Positions 33,325 to 42,952 of a stretch of DNA of 64,000 bases are shown piece after piece. The notes under the pieces are model-generated. The model worked only from the letters and a program-made list of their open reading frames with translations. It was not told the DNA's origin and did no database searches. The position numbers were made by a program, and so were the translations under genes. Origin of the DNA: DATARH01 sp963746885 (lineage in GTDB: Bacteria > Pseudomonadota > Alphaproteobacteria > ATCC43930 > CGMCC-115725); contig CAVVDM010000004.1 in the NCBI GenBank assembly GCA_963746885.1, positions 372,001 to 436,000 on the forward strand, given 5' to 3'. The stretch's first letter is position 1; the number at the start of each line of letters is the position of its first letter.

Positions 33325-33753
33325 TCAGCGGCCTTCGAGCACCCGGACGATGACCTCGACGCGGCGGATCTCGGTGCCGGCGGGCGGCATCGGAAGGCCG
33401 GTGATCACCACGCCCTCGCCCGGGATGTCCTGCAGCACGCCGCTCAACTCCCAGAAGAAATGGTGGTGGTCGTCCATGTTGGTGTCGAAATAGGAGCGCC
33501 CGGGCTCGACCACGACCTCGCGCAACAGGCCGGCCGTGGTGAATTGATGGAGCGTGTTGTAGACTGTCGCCAGCGACACCCGGATCGACGCTGCAATCGC
33601 CTCGCCGTGCAATTGCTCGGCGGTGATGTGACGATCGCCCCCGTTGAACAGCAACCGCGCCAACGCGCGCCGCTGCCGAGTCGGCCTGAGGCCGACGGCA
33701 CGCAGGTGCTCCAGCACGTTGGATGACGGGTCCGCCGCTTCCATGCCTAACAT
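33325..33753 (-). CDS. irr: Irr-type iron response regulator (Fur superfamily)
   Basis: Transcription factor of the Fur superfamily that in Alphaproteobacteria represses or activates iron and haem genes and is degraded on haem binding. 142 residues. N-terminal winged helix RAVGLRPTRQRRALARLLF with VSLATVYNTLHQFTTAGLLRE; the Irr hallmark is the histidine run in DTNMDDHHHFFWE, which differs from the Fur H-x-H-x-C pattern. ATG 33753 or 33744 could start it; neither has a clear ribosome site. It follows the nitronate-monooxygenase-like gene by 48 bases, with TTGACA (33805-33800, minus strand) overlapping that stop as a possible -35. Confidence 0.88.
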   Translation of the reverse strand: MLGMEAADPSSNVLEHLRAVGLRPTRQRRALARLLFNGGDRHITAEQLHGEAIAASIRVSLATVYNTLHQFTTAGLLREVVVEPGRSYFDTNMDDHHHFFWELSGVLQDIPGEGVVITGLPMPPAGTEIRRVEVIVRVLEGR

Positions 33754-33801
33754 ATAGGCGATTGCGCTGTAAAAATAAAGCGTTCTGGTGTCATCGTTCT
33801 G

Positions 33802-35199
33802 TCAATTGCCGGTTTGCAGGCGATCCACCAGTTCCCTGACGCTCGGGACATAGCCGTTGGCGTAGAACGGATCGGCGGCAAAGCGGTAGGCGTTGTGTCC
33901 GGCGAACATCAGCTGGAACTCGACGTCGTCGGAATGGCGGATCGCCTGCAGCGTTTTCTGGATGCAGAAGCTGCGCGGGTCCGCCTTCTTGCCGGTCGTG
34001 CCGCTCTCGTTCTGGGCCCAGTTCGAAAACTGGCAGGCGCTGAGGCACCCCATGCAGTTGATCTGGTCGGTGCGAATGTCGAGCGCTCTGGCCGGCGTGA
34101 CGAAGATCAGCGTCGAATCCGGCGTGCGCAGCGCTTCGGTGAAGCCGTCTGCGACCCAGCGCTGCGCCAACTCGCGGTCATGCGGGGTCAGGTAAACCAG
34201 CCGACCGCGCGCCCCGACGTGAAACGGCGCGACATGCTCGCCAACCGGCTCGATCGCGAAGGCGACCTGGTGCTCCGAGCGCTCCTGCAATTCGTGCAGA
34301 AAATCGTTATGCACTGCCGAGGAATAGAACCCGGTCGGGCTGAATCGGTTGAGCAGGACATCGCCTTCCTGCAGGGTCACCAGGCGCTGTTTCCACGCCT
34401 CCGAGATCGGGCTCTCGCGCGTCAGCAACGGCCGCGTGCCGAACTGGAAGGCGACTGGGCCCAATTCGGGATTGCCGATCCAATCGGCCCATTCGCGCAG
34501 ATACCACACCCCGCCGGCCATGAAGATCGGGGTCTCGGCAAGGCCGAATTCGGCCATCAGGCTGCGCAACTCGCGCACCCGCGGATAGGCCGGCTCCGGC
34601 TGTTCGGGGTCCTCGCTGTTGGACAGGCCGTTATGGCCGCCGGCCAGCCACGGGTCCTCGTAGACGACGCCGCCCAGCCAGTCGCAGAATTTGTGATAGG
34701 CCCGCTTCCACAATGCCCGGAAGGCGCGGGCCGACGACACGATCGGATAATAATGGACCCCGTAGCGGGCCGAGATCTCTGCGATCCGATAGGGCATGCC
34801 GGCGCCGCAGGTGACGCCGTGGATCAGCCCGCGCGCGCCCTCCAAGACGCCGTGCAGGACGCGCTCGGCCGCCGCCATCTCCCACAGCACGTTCATGTGG
34901 ACGCGGCCCTCGCCGTTCGACCGCTCGTGCGCGACGCGGGCCTGCTGGATGCCGCCCTCGATCGCATAGGCGATCAGCTCCTCATGGCGCTCGCGCCGGG
35001 TGCGGCCGTGATAGACCTGCGAGATCGGCTCGCCGGCCTCGTTGTAGCTGTCGGCATTGACGCCCGAGAAGGTCCCGACCGCGCCCGAGGCGGCCCAGGC
35101 GCCGGAACTCTCGCCGTTCGAGATCGAGATGCCCTTGCCGCCCTCGACGAGCGGCAACACTTCGACGCCGGAAATCACGATCGGATTGAGCGGCTTCAA
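33802..35199 (-). CDS. Nitronate-monooxygenase-like flavoprotein with Cys-rich C-terminus
   Basis: TIM-barrel flavoprotein related to nitronate monooxygenase/FabK/PfaD, 465 residues, about 100 longer than a plain monooxygenase. The barrel spans about 15-370: PLVEGGKGISISNGESSGAW, RVHMNVLWEMAAAE, IHGVTCGAGMPYRIAEIS, ETPIFMAGGVWYLREW and PVAFQFGTRPLLTRESPI. The extra C-terminal part has INCMGCLSACQFSNWAQ (C-x2-C-x3-C) and a fourth Cys in DPRSFCIQKTL, enough for an iron-sulfur cluster. The TTG start at 35199 follows AAGGAG and overlaps the stop of the phosphodiesterase gene (TTGA), suggesting coupled translation. Substrate unknown. Confidence 0.82.
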   Translation of the reverse strand: MKPLNPIVISGVEVLPLVEGGKGISISNGESSGAWAASGAVGTFSGVNADSYNEAGEPISQVYHGRTRRERHEELIAYAIEGGIQQARVAHERSNGEGRVHMNVLWEMAAAERVLHGVLEGARGLIHGVTCGAGMPYRIAEISARYGVHYYPIVSSARAFRALWKRAYHKFCDWLGGVVYEDPWLAGGHNGLSNSEDPEQPEPAYPRVRELRSLMAEFGLAETPIFMAGGVWYLREWADWIGNPELGPVAFQFGTRPLLTRESPISEAWKQRLVTLQEGDVLLNRFSPTGFYSSAVHNDFLHELQERSEHQVAFAIEPVGEHVAPFHVGARGRLVYLTPHDRELAQRWVADGFTEALRTPDSTLIFVTPARALDIRTDQINCMGCLSACQFSNWAQNESGTTGKKADPRSFCIQKTLQAIRHSDDVEFQLMFAGHNAYRFAADPFYANGYVPSVRELVDRLQTGN

Positions 35200-36012
35200 C
35201 GGATCGCTCCTTGCCGCGCCCAGGCTGTGGTCCTGTCGGAACCATGCCCGGCGCCGCCTCGCAGGATTATATCGGGGGCGTCCGAAAAAACGGAAGTCAC
35301 CCCCCACTCGAACAGCAGGCGCGCCCGCGCCCGGTCGTTGACCGTGTAGGCGGCAAGCGGATAGCCGGCGCCGCGGATCGCGGCAATTCGGCGCGGCCGT
35401 AGCCGGCGATGATCGGCGCCGATCATGGCGCAGCCCAGCCGCCGGGCGATCTGCGCCCAGCCACGCGGCACCAGGCGGAACAGCGCGCCGCGCGGGATGT
35501 GCGGCGCCAAGCGCGCGTGCGCGGCGAGCGCCGGCAGTAAAAAACTCGACACCAATACCGGCCCGAGGCGGCCGCCCAGCCGGGCCAGGGTTGCCGCGGC
35601 GGCGGCGGCGGTCGCGTATTCGCGGCCGCGATCGGATTTCAGCTCGACATTGGCGCCGAGATCGAGTTCCGCGGCCAGCAGCAGCGCCTCGTCGAGCGTC
35701 GGCACAACCTCGCCGGCGAATTCCGGCGCGAACCAGCCTCCGGCATCGCATTGCCGAACTGCCGTCAAGGTCTGCGCCGACACCGCCCCGCTGCCGCTGG
35801 TCGTCCGCTCCAGGCTCGCATCGTGGCACAGCACGGGCACGCCGTCGCCGGTCAGCCGCACATCGAATTCGACCCAGGTGCAACCGAGCGCGCGGGCGCG
35901 GCGCAATCCCGGCCAGCGTGTTTTCCGGCGCGCTCGCTGCCGCGCCGCGGTGGCCGATAATGCGCGGGAGGAGCGCAGCGGTCGCACGATGAGCAGCAAT
36001 GGCGTCTGACAT
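35196..36012 (-). CDS. Glycerophosphodiester phosphodiesterase (one frameshift)
   Basis: Hydrolyses glycerophosphodiesters to glycerol-3-phosphate and an alcohol; about 271 residues after correction. The family start IIGHRGAAASAPENTLAGI holds catalytic His and the E-N-T motif; WVEFDVRLTGDGVPVLCHDASLERT carries the metal ligands (E-x-D) and the second catalytic His. No signal peptide, so a cytoplasmic UgpQ-like enzyme. One extra C near 35905 breaks the frame between TLAGIA and RALGCTW. ATG 36012 is followed by an in-frame conserved N-terminus. Couples to the next gene by TTGA. Confidence 0.9.
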
Positions 36013-36118
36013 CAAAGGCTCACCTGCTCCTGAGGAGCACCCCGCCGAGGTGCGTCGCGGCGAACGCGCCATCGCCGCGTTGTAACCACGGTCGGAACAG
36101 TCAAGCCCTTGAAATCAA

Positions 36119-38258
36119 TCAGATCGCAGCCTGCGCCGGCTCCGGCTGGCGGCGCGCCGGGCCGAGATCCTCGCCGGTTTCCTGATCGACCTGGCGCATG
36201 CTGAGCTTGACCTTGCCGCGGTCGTCGAAGCCGAGGACCTTGACCTTGACCGGGTCGCCGACCTTGACGACGTCGGCCACCTTGCCGACCCGTTGCTGCG
36301 CCAATTCGCTGATATGGACGAGACCGTCGCGCGACCCGAGGAAGTTCACGAAAGCGCCGAAATCGACGACCTTGACGACCTTGCCGTTGTAGATGACGCC
36401 CAAGCTCCGGCTCGGCGACGATGCCGCGGATCCACTCGATCGCGGCGTTGGCGGCATTGGCGTCGACCGCGGCGACCTTGATCGTGCCGTCGTCCTGGAT
36501 GTCGACCTTGGCGCCGGTCGTCTCGGTGATCTCGCGGATCACCTTGCCGCCCGAGCCGATGACCTCGCGGATCTTGTCCTTCGGGATCATGATCGTGGTG
36601 ATGCGCGGGGCGTTTTCGCTGACCTCGCCGCGCGCGCCGGTCAGCGCCTTGGCCATCTCGCCGAGGATGTGGGCTCGCCCGTCGCGCGCCTGGTCGAGCG
36701 CGACGCGCATGATCTCCTCGGTGATCGAGGTGATCTTGATGTCCATCTGCAGCGCGGTGATGCCGCGTTCGGTCCCGGCTACCTTGAAGTCCATGTCGCC
36801 GAGATGGTCCTCGTCGCCGAGGATGTCGGACAACACGGCAAAGCCGGTCGGCTCCTTGATCAGCCCCATCGCGATCCCGGCGACCGGGCGCGGCAACGGC
36901 ACCCCGGCATCCATCAGCGCCAGCGAGGCACCGCATACCGAAGCCATCGACGAGGAGCCGTTTGATTCGGTGATCTCGGAGACGATGCGCAGCGTGTACG
37001 GGAAGCTTTCCTTGGCCGGCAACAGCGGGTGCACCGCGCGCCACGCCAGCTTGCCGTGGCCGATCTCGCGCCGCCCGGGCGAGCCCATGCGCCCGGCCTC
37101 ACCGGTCGCATAGGGCGGGAAGTTGTAGTGCAGCAGGAAATTCTCGCGGTACTCGCCTTCGAGCGCGTCGATGATCTGCTCGTCCTGGCCGGTGCCCAGC
37201 GTGGCGACGACGATGGCCTGGGTTTCGCCGCGGGTGAACAGCACCGAGCCGTGCGCCCGCGGCAGGATCCCGACCTGGCAATCGATCGGCCGCACCGTCT
37301 TGGTGTCGCGGCCGTCGATCCGGGTGCCGTCGCGCAGGATTGCGCCGCGCACGATCTCCTTTTCGATGTCCTTGAACAGCTTCAAGGCGAGCGTGCGCTC
37401 GGCCTCGTCGCCGAACAGCCCGGCGGCGCTCGCCTTGGCGGCGTCGAGCCGGTTGCTGCGCTCCTGCTTGCCCTGCTCGCGATAGGCCGCCGCGATATGC
37501 GGGCCGACCGCCTCGCGCAGCCGCTCCTCGATCGCCTTCTTGTTGGCGTTGGGTTCGGCCAGGGCCCACGGCTCCTTGGCGCAGGTCTCGGCCAGTTCGA
37601 CGATCGCGTTGATGACCGGCTGAAAGCTCGTGTGGCCAAAGGTCACCGCGCCGAGCATGATCTCCTCGGTCAGTTCCTTGGCCTCCGATTCGACCATCAG
37701 CACGCCCTCGCCGGTGCCGGCGACGATCAGGTCGAGCTGCGAGCGCGGCAGGTCGTCGAGGGTCGGGTTCAGCACGTATTGCCCGTCGATATAGCCGACC
37801 CGGCAGCCGGCGATCGGCCCCATGAACGGGATGCCCGCCAGGGTCAGCGCCGCCGAACTGCCGATCAGCGCCACGATGTCGGGGTCGTTTTCCAGATCGT
37901 GGCTCATCACGGTGCAGACGACCTGCGTCTCGTTCAGGAAGCCGGGCACGAAAAGCGGCCGGATCGGCCGGTCGATCAGGCGCGAGGTCAGCGTCTCCTT
38001 TTCCGAAGGCCGGCCCTCGCGCTTGAAAAAGCCGCCGGGAATCTTGCCGGCGGCAAATGTCTTTTCCTGGTAATTCACCGTGAGTGGAAAGAAATCCTGC
38101 CCCGGCCTTGCTGTTTTTGCCGCGACCGCGGTGCACAACACCGTCGTCTCGCCGTAGGTCGCCAGCACCGCGCCGTCGGCTTGGCGCGCGATCTTGCCGG
38201 TCTCAAGTACGAGACGGCGCCCACCCCACATCAATTCCTTACGATATACCTCGAACAT
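36119..38258 (-). CDS. pnp: Polyribonucleotide nucleotidyltransferase (PNPase), one frameshift
   Basis: 3'-5' exoribonuclease and degradosome component, about 712 residues after correction. Two RNase PH domains (about 1-230 and 300-545), KH domain (IMIPKDKIREVIGSGGKVIR) and S1 domain (IYNGKVVKVVDFGAFVNFLG). Phosphorolysis motifs seen: KREGRPSEKETLTSRLIDRP, TRGETQAIVVATLGTG and DFKVAGTERGITALQMDIK. One extra base in a C run at 36399-36401 breaks the frame between EPELG and VIYNGK. ATG 38258 follows GGAAGGAACG. The normal neighbour rpsO lies upstream. Confidence 0.96.
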
Positions 38259-38355
38259 GCGTTCGTTCCTTCCAGACAGACCGACAGCGCCGCAGGAGAG
38301 TTACCTGAGCGCTGCCCGCGGCGGGCCGTCCCGCCGCCGCTGATATTGCGTCGAC

Positions 38356-38377
38356 GCCATATCCCCACGCATATGGC
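38356..38377 (-). promoter_or_regulatory. Hairpin in pnp leader
   Basis: GCCATAT (38356-38362) pairs with ATATGGC (38371-38377) around 8 bases, about 98 bases before the pnp start. In enterobacteria a pnp leader stem is cut by RNase III during autoregulation; whether this short stem plays that role here is unknown. Confidence 0.35.
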
Positions 38378-38456
38378 AATTTTCGCGCCGACCGCAATGC
38401 AGCCGACGATTTAGCGTCCTGTAACCGGCATTGGCGGGCGTGTGTCGCCCGCCGTC

Positions 38457-38527
38457 ATTCCCTCGAAAGCGGGAATCCGGGGCCGCGGATTGTTCTGCTC
38501 GCCCCCGATGCCCGCATGTGCGGGCAT
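38457..38527. repeat. REP-like element and hairpin between rpsO and pnp
   Basis: Two palindromes: ATTCCC-N8-GGGAAT (38457-38476), embedded in GTCATTCCCTCGAAAGCGGG, and a perfect 9-base stem ATGCCCGCA-TG-TGCGGGCAT (38508-38527). The first is the common bacterial GTCATTCCC...GGGAATCC repeat. The second could end part of the rpsO transcript before pnp. Confidence 0.6.
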
Positions 38528-38552
38528 GACAAACCGGGAGAGGCAACCGTTG

Positions 38553-38822
38553 TCAGCGCCGCAGGCCGAGGCGGCCGATCAGCGTCGTATAGCGGTTGGC
38601 GTCCGATCGTTTCAGGTAATCGAGCAGCCGTCGCCGCAGGCCGACCATGACCAGCAGCCCGCGCCGCGAGTGGAAATCCTTTTTGTGGGTGCCGAGGTGG
38701 TCGGTCAGGTTGCGGATGCGCTCGGACAGGATTGCGACCTGCACCTCGGGCGAGCCGGTATCGCCGGATTTGACGGCATATTCGCCGATCAGCACCTGCT
38801 TGCGCTCGGGAGTAATCGACAT
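38553..38822 (-). CDS. rpsO: Ribosomal protein S15
   Basis: 30S ribosomal protein uS15, 89 residues, the normal length. Start MSITPERKQVLIGEYAVKSG, core GSPEVQVAILSERIRNLTDHL, then HKKDFHSRRGLLVMVGLRRR and KRSDANRYTTLIGRLGLRR. ATG 38822 is the family start; the longer in-frame ATG lies within the truB gene. It follows truB by 13 bases, as usual. Confidence 0.98.
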   Translation of the reverse strand: MSITPERKQVLIGEYAVKSGDTGSPEVQVAILSERIRNLTDHLGTHKKDFHSRRGLLVMVGLRRRLLDYLKRSDANRYTTLIGRLGLRR

Positions 38823-38835
38823 CGGGCTGGTCCCT

Positions 38836-39756
38836 TCAACGATTGATGATGCGCACCGGCCGAAGACTGCCGGCCTCGATCCGCGCCAAGGCAACAACGA
38901 GTTGATCGTGCCGCGCCCCGACGAGCGTGCCGTCGTCGATCTCGTCGAGACGGGCCCGCTCCTCGGCATTGTGCGGCGTCACCCGTTGGCCGTGACGCAA
39001 CCGCGCCGCTTCGGCTGCCGTCACGGCGAGCGCCGGGATGTCGTCCAGCGCCGTCTCGATCGGCAACAGATGCTCGGAAGTGGCCAGACTATGCCCAAGC
39101 GCCACCGCCGAATCCAGCGAAATCGCCTGATTTTCGGTGAAACGGCCGACCGCCAGCCGGCGCAATTCCACGATATGGCCGAGCGTGCCGAGCGCCACAG
39201 CGAGATCGCGCGCCAGGGCGCGGATATAGGTGCCGCCGCCGACCACCGCCTCGAATTCGGCGTGATCGGGGTCGGCCATCGCCACAAGCTGCAGATCGGC
39301 TATCGTAATCGGGCGGGCGGCCAAGTCGGGCGGCCGGCCGGCCCGCGCCAGCGCATAGGCGCGCCGGCCGGCGACCTTGATCGCCGAATAGGCCGGCGGA
39401 CGCTGCAGGATCGTGCCGGTGAAGGCGGGCAACGCCGCCAGGATCGCTGCGGCTGCCGGACGCTCCGTCGTCTCGCCGGTGACCGCGCCCTCGCGGTCGT
39501 CGCTGTCGGTGGCGACGCCCCAGCGCACCCGGAAGCGGTAGCGCTTATGGCCGGCGGCGGCGAATTGCACGGTCTTGGTCGCCTCGCCCAGCGCGATCGG
39601 CAGCACCCCGGTGGCAAGCGGGTCGAGCGTGCCGGCATGGCCGATCTTCGCCCCGGTGGCGCGCCGCAGCATCGCCACCGCCCGCGCCGAGGTGATGCCC
39701 GCCGGCTTGTCGACGATCAGCCAGCCGTGCAGCCCGCCCTCATCCGGCATCGTCAT
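38836..39756 (-). CDS. truB: tRNA pseudouridine-55 synthase TruB
   Basis: Makes pseudouridine 55 in tRNA T-loops. 306 residues. The catalytic aspartate is in IGHAGTLDPLATGVLPIALG; GWLIVDKPAGITS, KRYRFRVRWGVATDSDD, QRPPAYSAIKVAGRRAYALARA and GGGTYIRALARDLAVALG are all typical. ATG 39756 or 39750 could start; the first has GGAG just upstream. It overlaps the end of rbfA by 17 bases. Confidence 0.97.
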   Translation of the reverse strand: MTMPDEGGLHGWLIVDKPAGITSARAVAMLRRATGAKIGHAGTLDPLATGVLPIALGEATKTVQFAAAGHKRYRFRVRWGVATDSDDREGAVTGETTERPAAAAILAALPAFTGTILQRPPAYSAIKVAGRRAYALARAGRPPDLAARPITIADLQLVAMADPDHAEFEAVVGGGTYIRALARDLAVALGTLGHIVELRRLAVGRFTENQAISLDSAVALGHSLATSEHLLPIETALDDIPALAVTAAEAARLRHGQRVTPHNAEERARLDEIDDGTLVGARHDQLVVALARIEAGSLRPVRIINR

Positions 39757-40174
39757 CCGGCTCCGCGGGCGGGTGCAGATCGCGCTCGACCTCGGGCCGG
39801 GCGAGCAGCGCGGCGATGTGCGCGGCGGCGTCGAAGGCGTTGTCGAGCGCAAAGACGAGGTTGGGGACCTGACGCAGCTCGACCGTTCGCGCCACCCGGC
39901 TCTTCAGAAACACCGCACAGCGCTTGAGCCCGGCCATGATGTCGTCGGTGTTGGCGCCGGCCAGCGGCATGACAAACGCGGTGGCGTTGCGCAAGTCCGG
40001 GCTGACCCGCACCTCGGTCACGGTGATGTTGGCGTCGCGCAAGGCCGGGTCGCGCAACTCGCCCGGCCGCAGCAGTTCGGCCAGCGCATGGCGCAATTCC
40101 TCGCCGACCCGCAATTGCCGCTGGCTCGCGGGTCGCTGCCCGGCCGCATGATCGTGACCCCGTCGTCTCGGCAT
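39740..40174 (-). CDS. rbfA: Ribosome-binding factor A
   Basis: 30S maturation factor of 144 residues with a KH-like fold. Landmarks are RQLRVGEELRHALAELL, the DPALRDANITVTEVRVSPDL core and the DIMAGLKRCAVFLKSRVA segment leading to RTVELRQVPNLVFALD. The acidic C-terminal tail (AEPDDDAG) is normal for the group. Conserved position between infB and truB. Confidence 0.94.
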   Translation of the reverse strand: MPRRRGHDHAAGQRPASQRQLRVGEELRHALAELLRPGELRDPALRDANITVTEVRVSPDLRNATAFVMPLAGANTDDIMAGLKRCAVFLKSRVARTVELRQVPNLVFALDNAFDAAAHIAALLARPEVERDLHPPAEPDDDAG

Positions 40175-40189
40175 CAGCTAACCAACACC

Positions 40190-40286
40190 CGTCATTCCCG
40201 GTGCCGCGCAGCGCCGAACCCGGAATCCATATTGCAGAGGCCTGTGTTCAAGGGTTCCGGGGTCCGCCCTGCGGGCGGCCCCGGAA
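40190..40286. repeat. REP-like palindromes between infB and rbfA
   Basis: A GTCATTCCCGG...CCCGGAATCC element at about 40191-40228 and a strong hairpin at 40255-40286 whose arms TTCCGGGG and CCCCGGAA enclose CCGCCC/GGGCGG pairs. No T-tract follows. Transcription of the infB cluster must cross both, so they may mark mRNA processing or attenuation. Confidence 0.55.
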
Positions 40287-40317
40287 GGACAGATCGAGGA
40301 CCTGAGGCCAGTCCCCG

Positions 40318-42952
40318 CTACAGCGTGCGGACGACTTCCTCGACCTCGAAGCACTCGATCACGTCGCCCTGCTGGATGTTCTCGTAATTCTCGAAGGCCA
40401 TGCCGCATTCGTAGCCTTCGCGCACCTCGCGCACCTCGTCCTTGAAGCGCTTCAGCGTCTTCAGCGCGCCCTCGTGGATCACGACATTGTCGCGCAACAG
40501 GCGCACCTTGGCGCCGCGCCGTACCACGCCATCGGTCACCATGCAGCCGGCGACCTTGCCGACCCGGGTGATGTTGAACACCTCGCGGATCGCCGCATTG
40601 CCGAGGAAGCGCTCGCGCAAGGTCGGCGACAGCATGCCCGACAGCGCGTTCCTCACGTCGTCGATCAGGTCGTAGATGATCGCGTAATAGCGGATCTCGA
40701 CGCCGTCGCGCTGCGCCAGTTCGCGCGCCTGCGGGTTGGCCCGGACGTTGAAGCCGATGATGAAGGCGCCGGTCGCCTTGGCGAGGATCACGTCGCTTTC
40801 GGTGATGCCGCCGACCGCGGAGTGCAATACCCGCACCGCGACTTCGTCGGTCGACAGCTTTTCGAGCGAGCCGACGATCGCTTCGAGCGAGCCCTGCACG
40901 TCGGATTTGACGACGACCGGCAATTCCTTGGCGGAGCCGGAAGCGATCTTCGAGAACATCTGTTCGAGGGTGCCGCGGCCGCCCGCGGCGGCGGTCTGGT
41001 CGCGGCGCCGGCGCTGACGGAAATCGGTGACCTCGCGGGCCCGGCCCTCGTTCTCGACCACGACGAAATCGTCGCCGGCCAGCGGCAATCCGTTGAGCCC
41101 AAGCACCTCGATCGGGGTCGAGGGGCCGGCCTCGCGCAGGTTCTGGCCGCGCTCGTCGACCAGCGCGCGCACCCGACCCCATTCGCCGCCGGCCACGAAC
41201 GATATCGCCGATCTGCAACGTGCCGCGCTGTACCAGCACGGTGGCGACCGGACCGCGGCCGCGCTCGAGCTGCGCTTCGATCACCACGCCCTCGGCGGAA
41301 CGGTGCGGATTGGCGTGCAGGTCGAGCAACTCGGCCTGCAGCAGGATCGCCTCCTCGAGCTTGTCGAGATTGGTCTTCTTCAGGGCCGAGACCTCGACGT
41401 CGAGAACCTCGCCGCCCAATTCCTCGACGACCAGCTCGTGCTGCAACAGCTCCTGGCGCACCCGTTCGGGCCGGGCGTCGGGCCGGTCCATCTTGTTGAT
41501 CGCGACGATGACCGGCACGCCGGCGGCCCTTGCATGGCGGATCGCTTCGACCGTCTGCTCCATAATGCCGTCGTCGGCAGCCACCACCAGCACGACGATG
41601 TCGGTGATGTTGGCGCCGCGGGCGCGCATCGCGGTGAACGCCTGATGGCCCGGCGTGTCGATAAAGGTGATCTGCTTGCCGCCCTTGAGGGTGACGCGGT
41701 AGGCGCCGATGTGCTGGGTGATGCCGCCCGCCTCGCCGGCCACGACATCGGTCTCGCGCAGCGCGTCGAGCAGCGAGGTCTTGCCGTGGTCGACATGGCC
41801 CATGACGGTGACCACCGGCGCACGCGGCTCGAGCATCTCGGGCTCGTCGGCCTCGCCGCGCAATCCGATCTCGACGTCGCTCTCGGCGACGCGGTGCAGC
41901 CGGTGGCCGAACTCGGTGACGATCAACTCGGCCGTGTCGGCATCGATCGTCTGGTTGATCGTTGCCATGACCCCCATGCGCATCATCGCCTTGATGACGT
42001 CGGTGCCGCGCTCGGCCATGCGGTTGGCGAGCTCCTGGATCGTGATCGTCTCGGGGACGACGACGTCGCGCACGATCTTGGTCTGCTCGAGCTGGTGCAG
42101 GCGCTGGCGCTCGCGCTCGCGGGCGCGGCGCACCGACGCAAGCGAGCGCATGCGTTCGCCGGCATCCTCGTCGAGCGCGCGGGTGACGGTCAGCTTGCCG
42201 CGGCGGCGCTGTTCGTCGCGCCGTACCGGCGTGGCCGGGCGCTTGATATCCGGGCGGCGGCCGGGGCGCAGCGCGGTCGCCGGCGCCTCCTCCTCCTCGG
42301 GCGTTACCGCCATCTTGCCGGCGGCGGTGAGGGCGGCGACCTTGGCGGCAGCCGCCTTGCCGGCGCGCTCGGCGACCTCGCGGCGCGATTCCTCCTCGCG
42401 GCGGCGGGTTTCCTCTTCCTCGGCGCGCTTCTTGCCGTCTTCCTCGGCGCGCTTGCGGGCCTCTTCGTCCTCGATGCGGCGGCGGGCCTCGTCCTCGGCG
42501 CGCTGCTTGGCCTCCTCGGCGGCGCGTTCCTCTTCCTGGCGCCGGCGGTCGGCCTCGGCGAGCGCAGCGCGGTGGCGCGACTCGTCGTCTGCCTTGCGCG
42601 CATCCTGCAGCGCGCGCACGCGGCCGGCCCGCTCCTCGGCGGTCAGCGCTCGCGGCACGGTCACCGGCCGGCGCACCGGCTCGGCGACGGGTGCCGTCGG
42701 CGCGGCCGCCGGCAGGGCGCGCGCGGTCGCCGGCGCCGCCGGCTCGGGACGGCCCGGCTCGGGCGCGGCGCCCGGTGCCACCAGGCGCTTCTTGCGCACC
42801 TCGACCGTGACGGTCTTCGAGCGGCCATGCGAGAAGCTCTGGCGGACCTGCCCGGTCTCGACGCTGCGGCGCAGTTCAAGCCGGCCGCGGCCCAGGCTCA
42901 ACGGTCGCTTCTGCTCTTGCTCGTTGGCTTCTTGCTCGTTGGCTTCAGTCAT
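40318..42952 (-). CDS. infB: Translation initiation factor IF-2 (one frameshift)
   Basis: GTPase placing fMet-tRNA on the 30S subunit. About 877 residues after correction. Long Ala/Arg/Glu-rich N-terminal region (about 1-320, with EEERAAEEAKQRAEDEARRR coiled-coil-like repeats), IF2-N module VPETITIQELANRMAERG, then the G domain: VVTVMGHVDHGKTSLLDALR (G1), GITQHIGAY, FIDTPGHQAFTAMRARG and AINKMDRPDA. One extra base near 41200 breaks the frame after LQIGDI; removing it gives VAGGEWGRVRALVDERGQNL and the C-terminal domains ending at 40318. ATG 42952 overlaps the ylxR stop. Confidence 0.97.

Noticed and set aside
33775..33805. Full sigma-70 promoter for irr
   Set aside because: TTGACA is perfect, but no -10 lies at 16-18 bases; the nearest candidate TTTATT is 20 bases away, so I mention only the -35.
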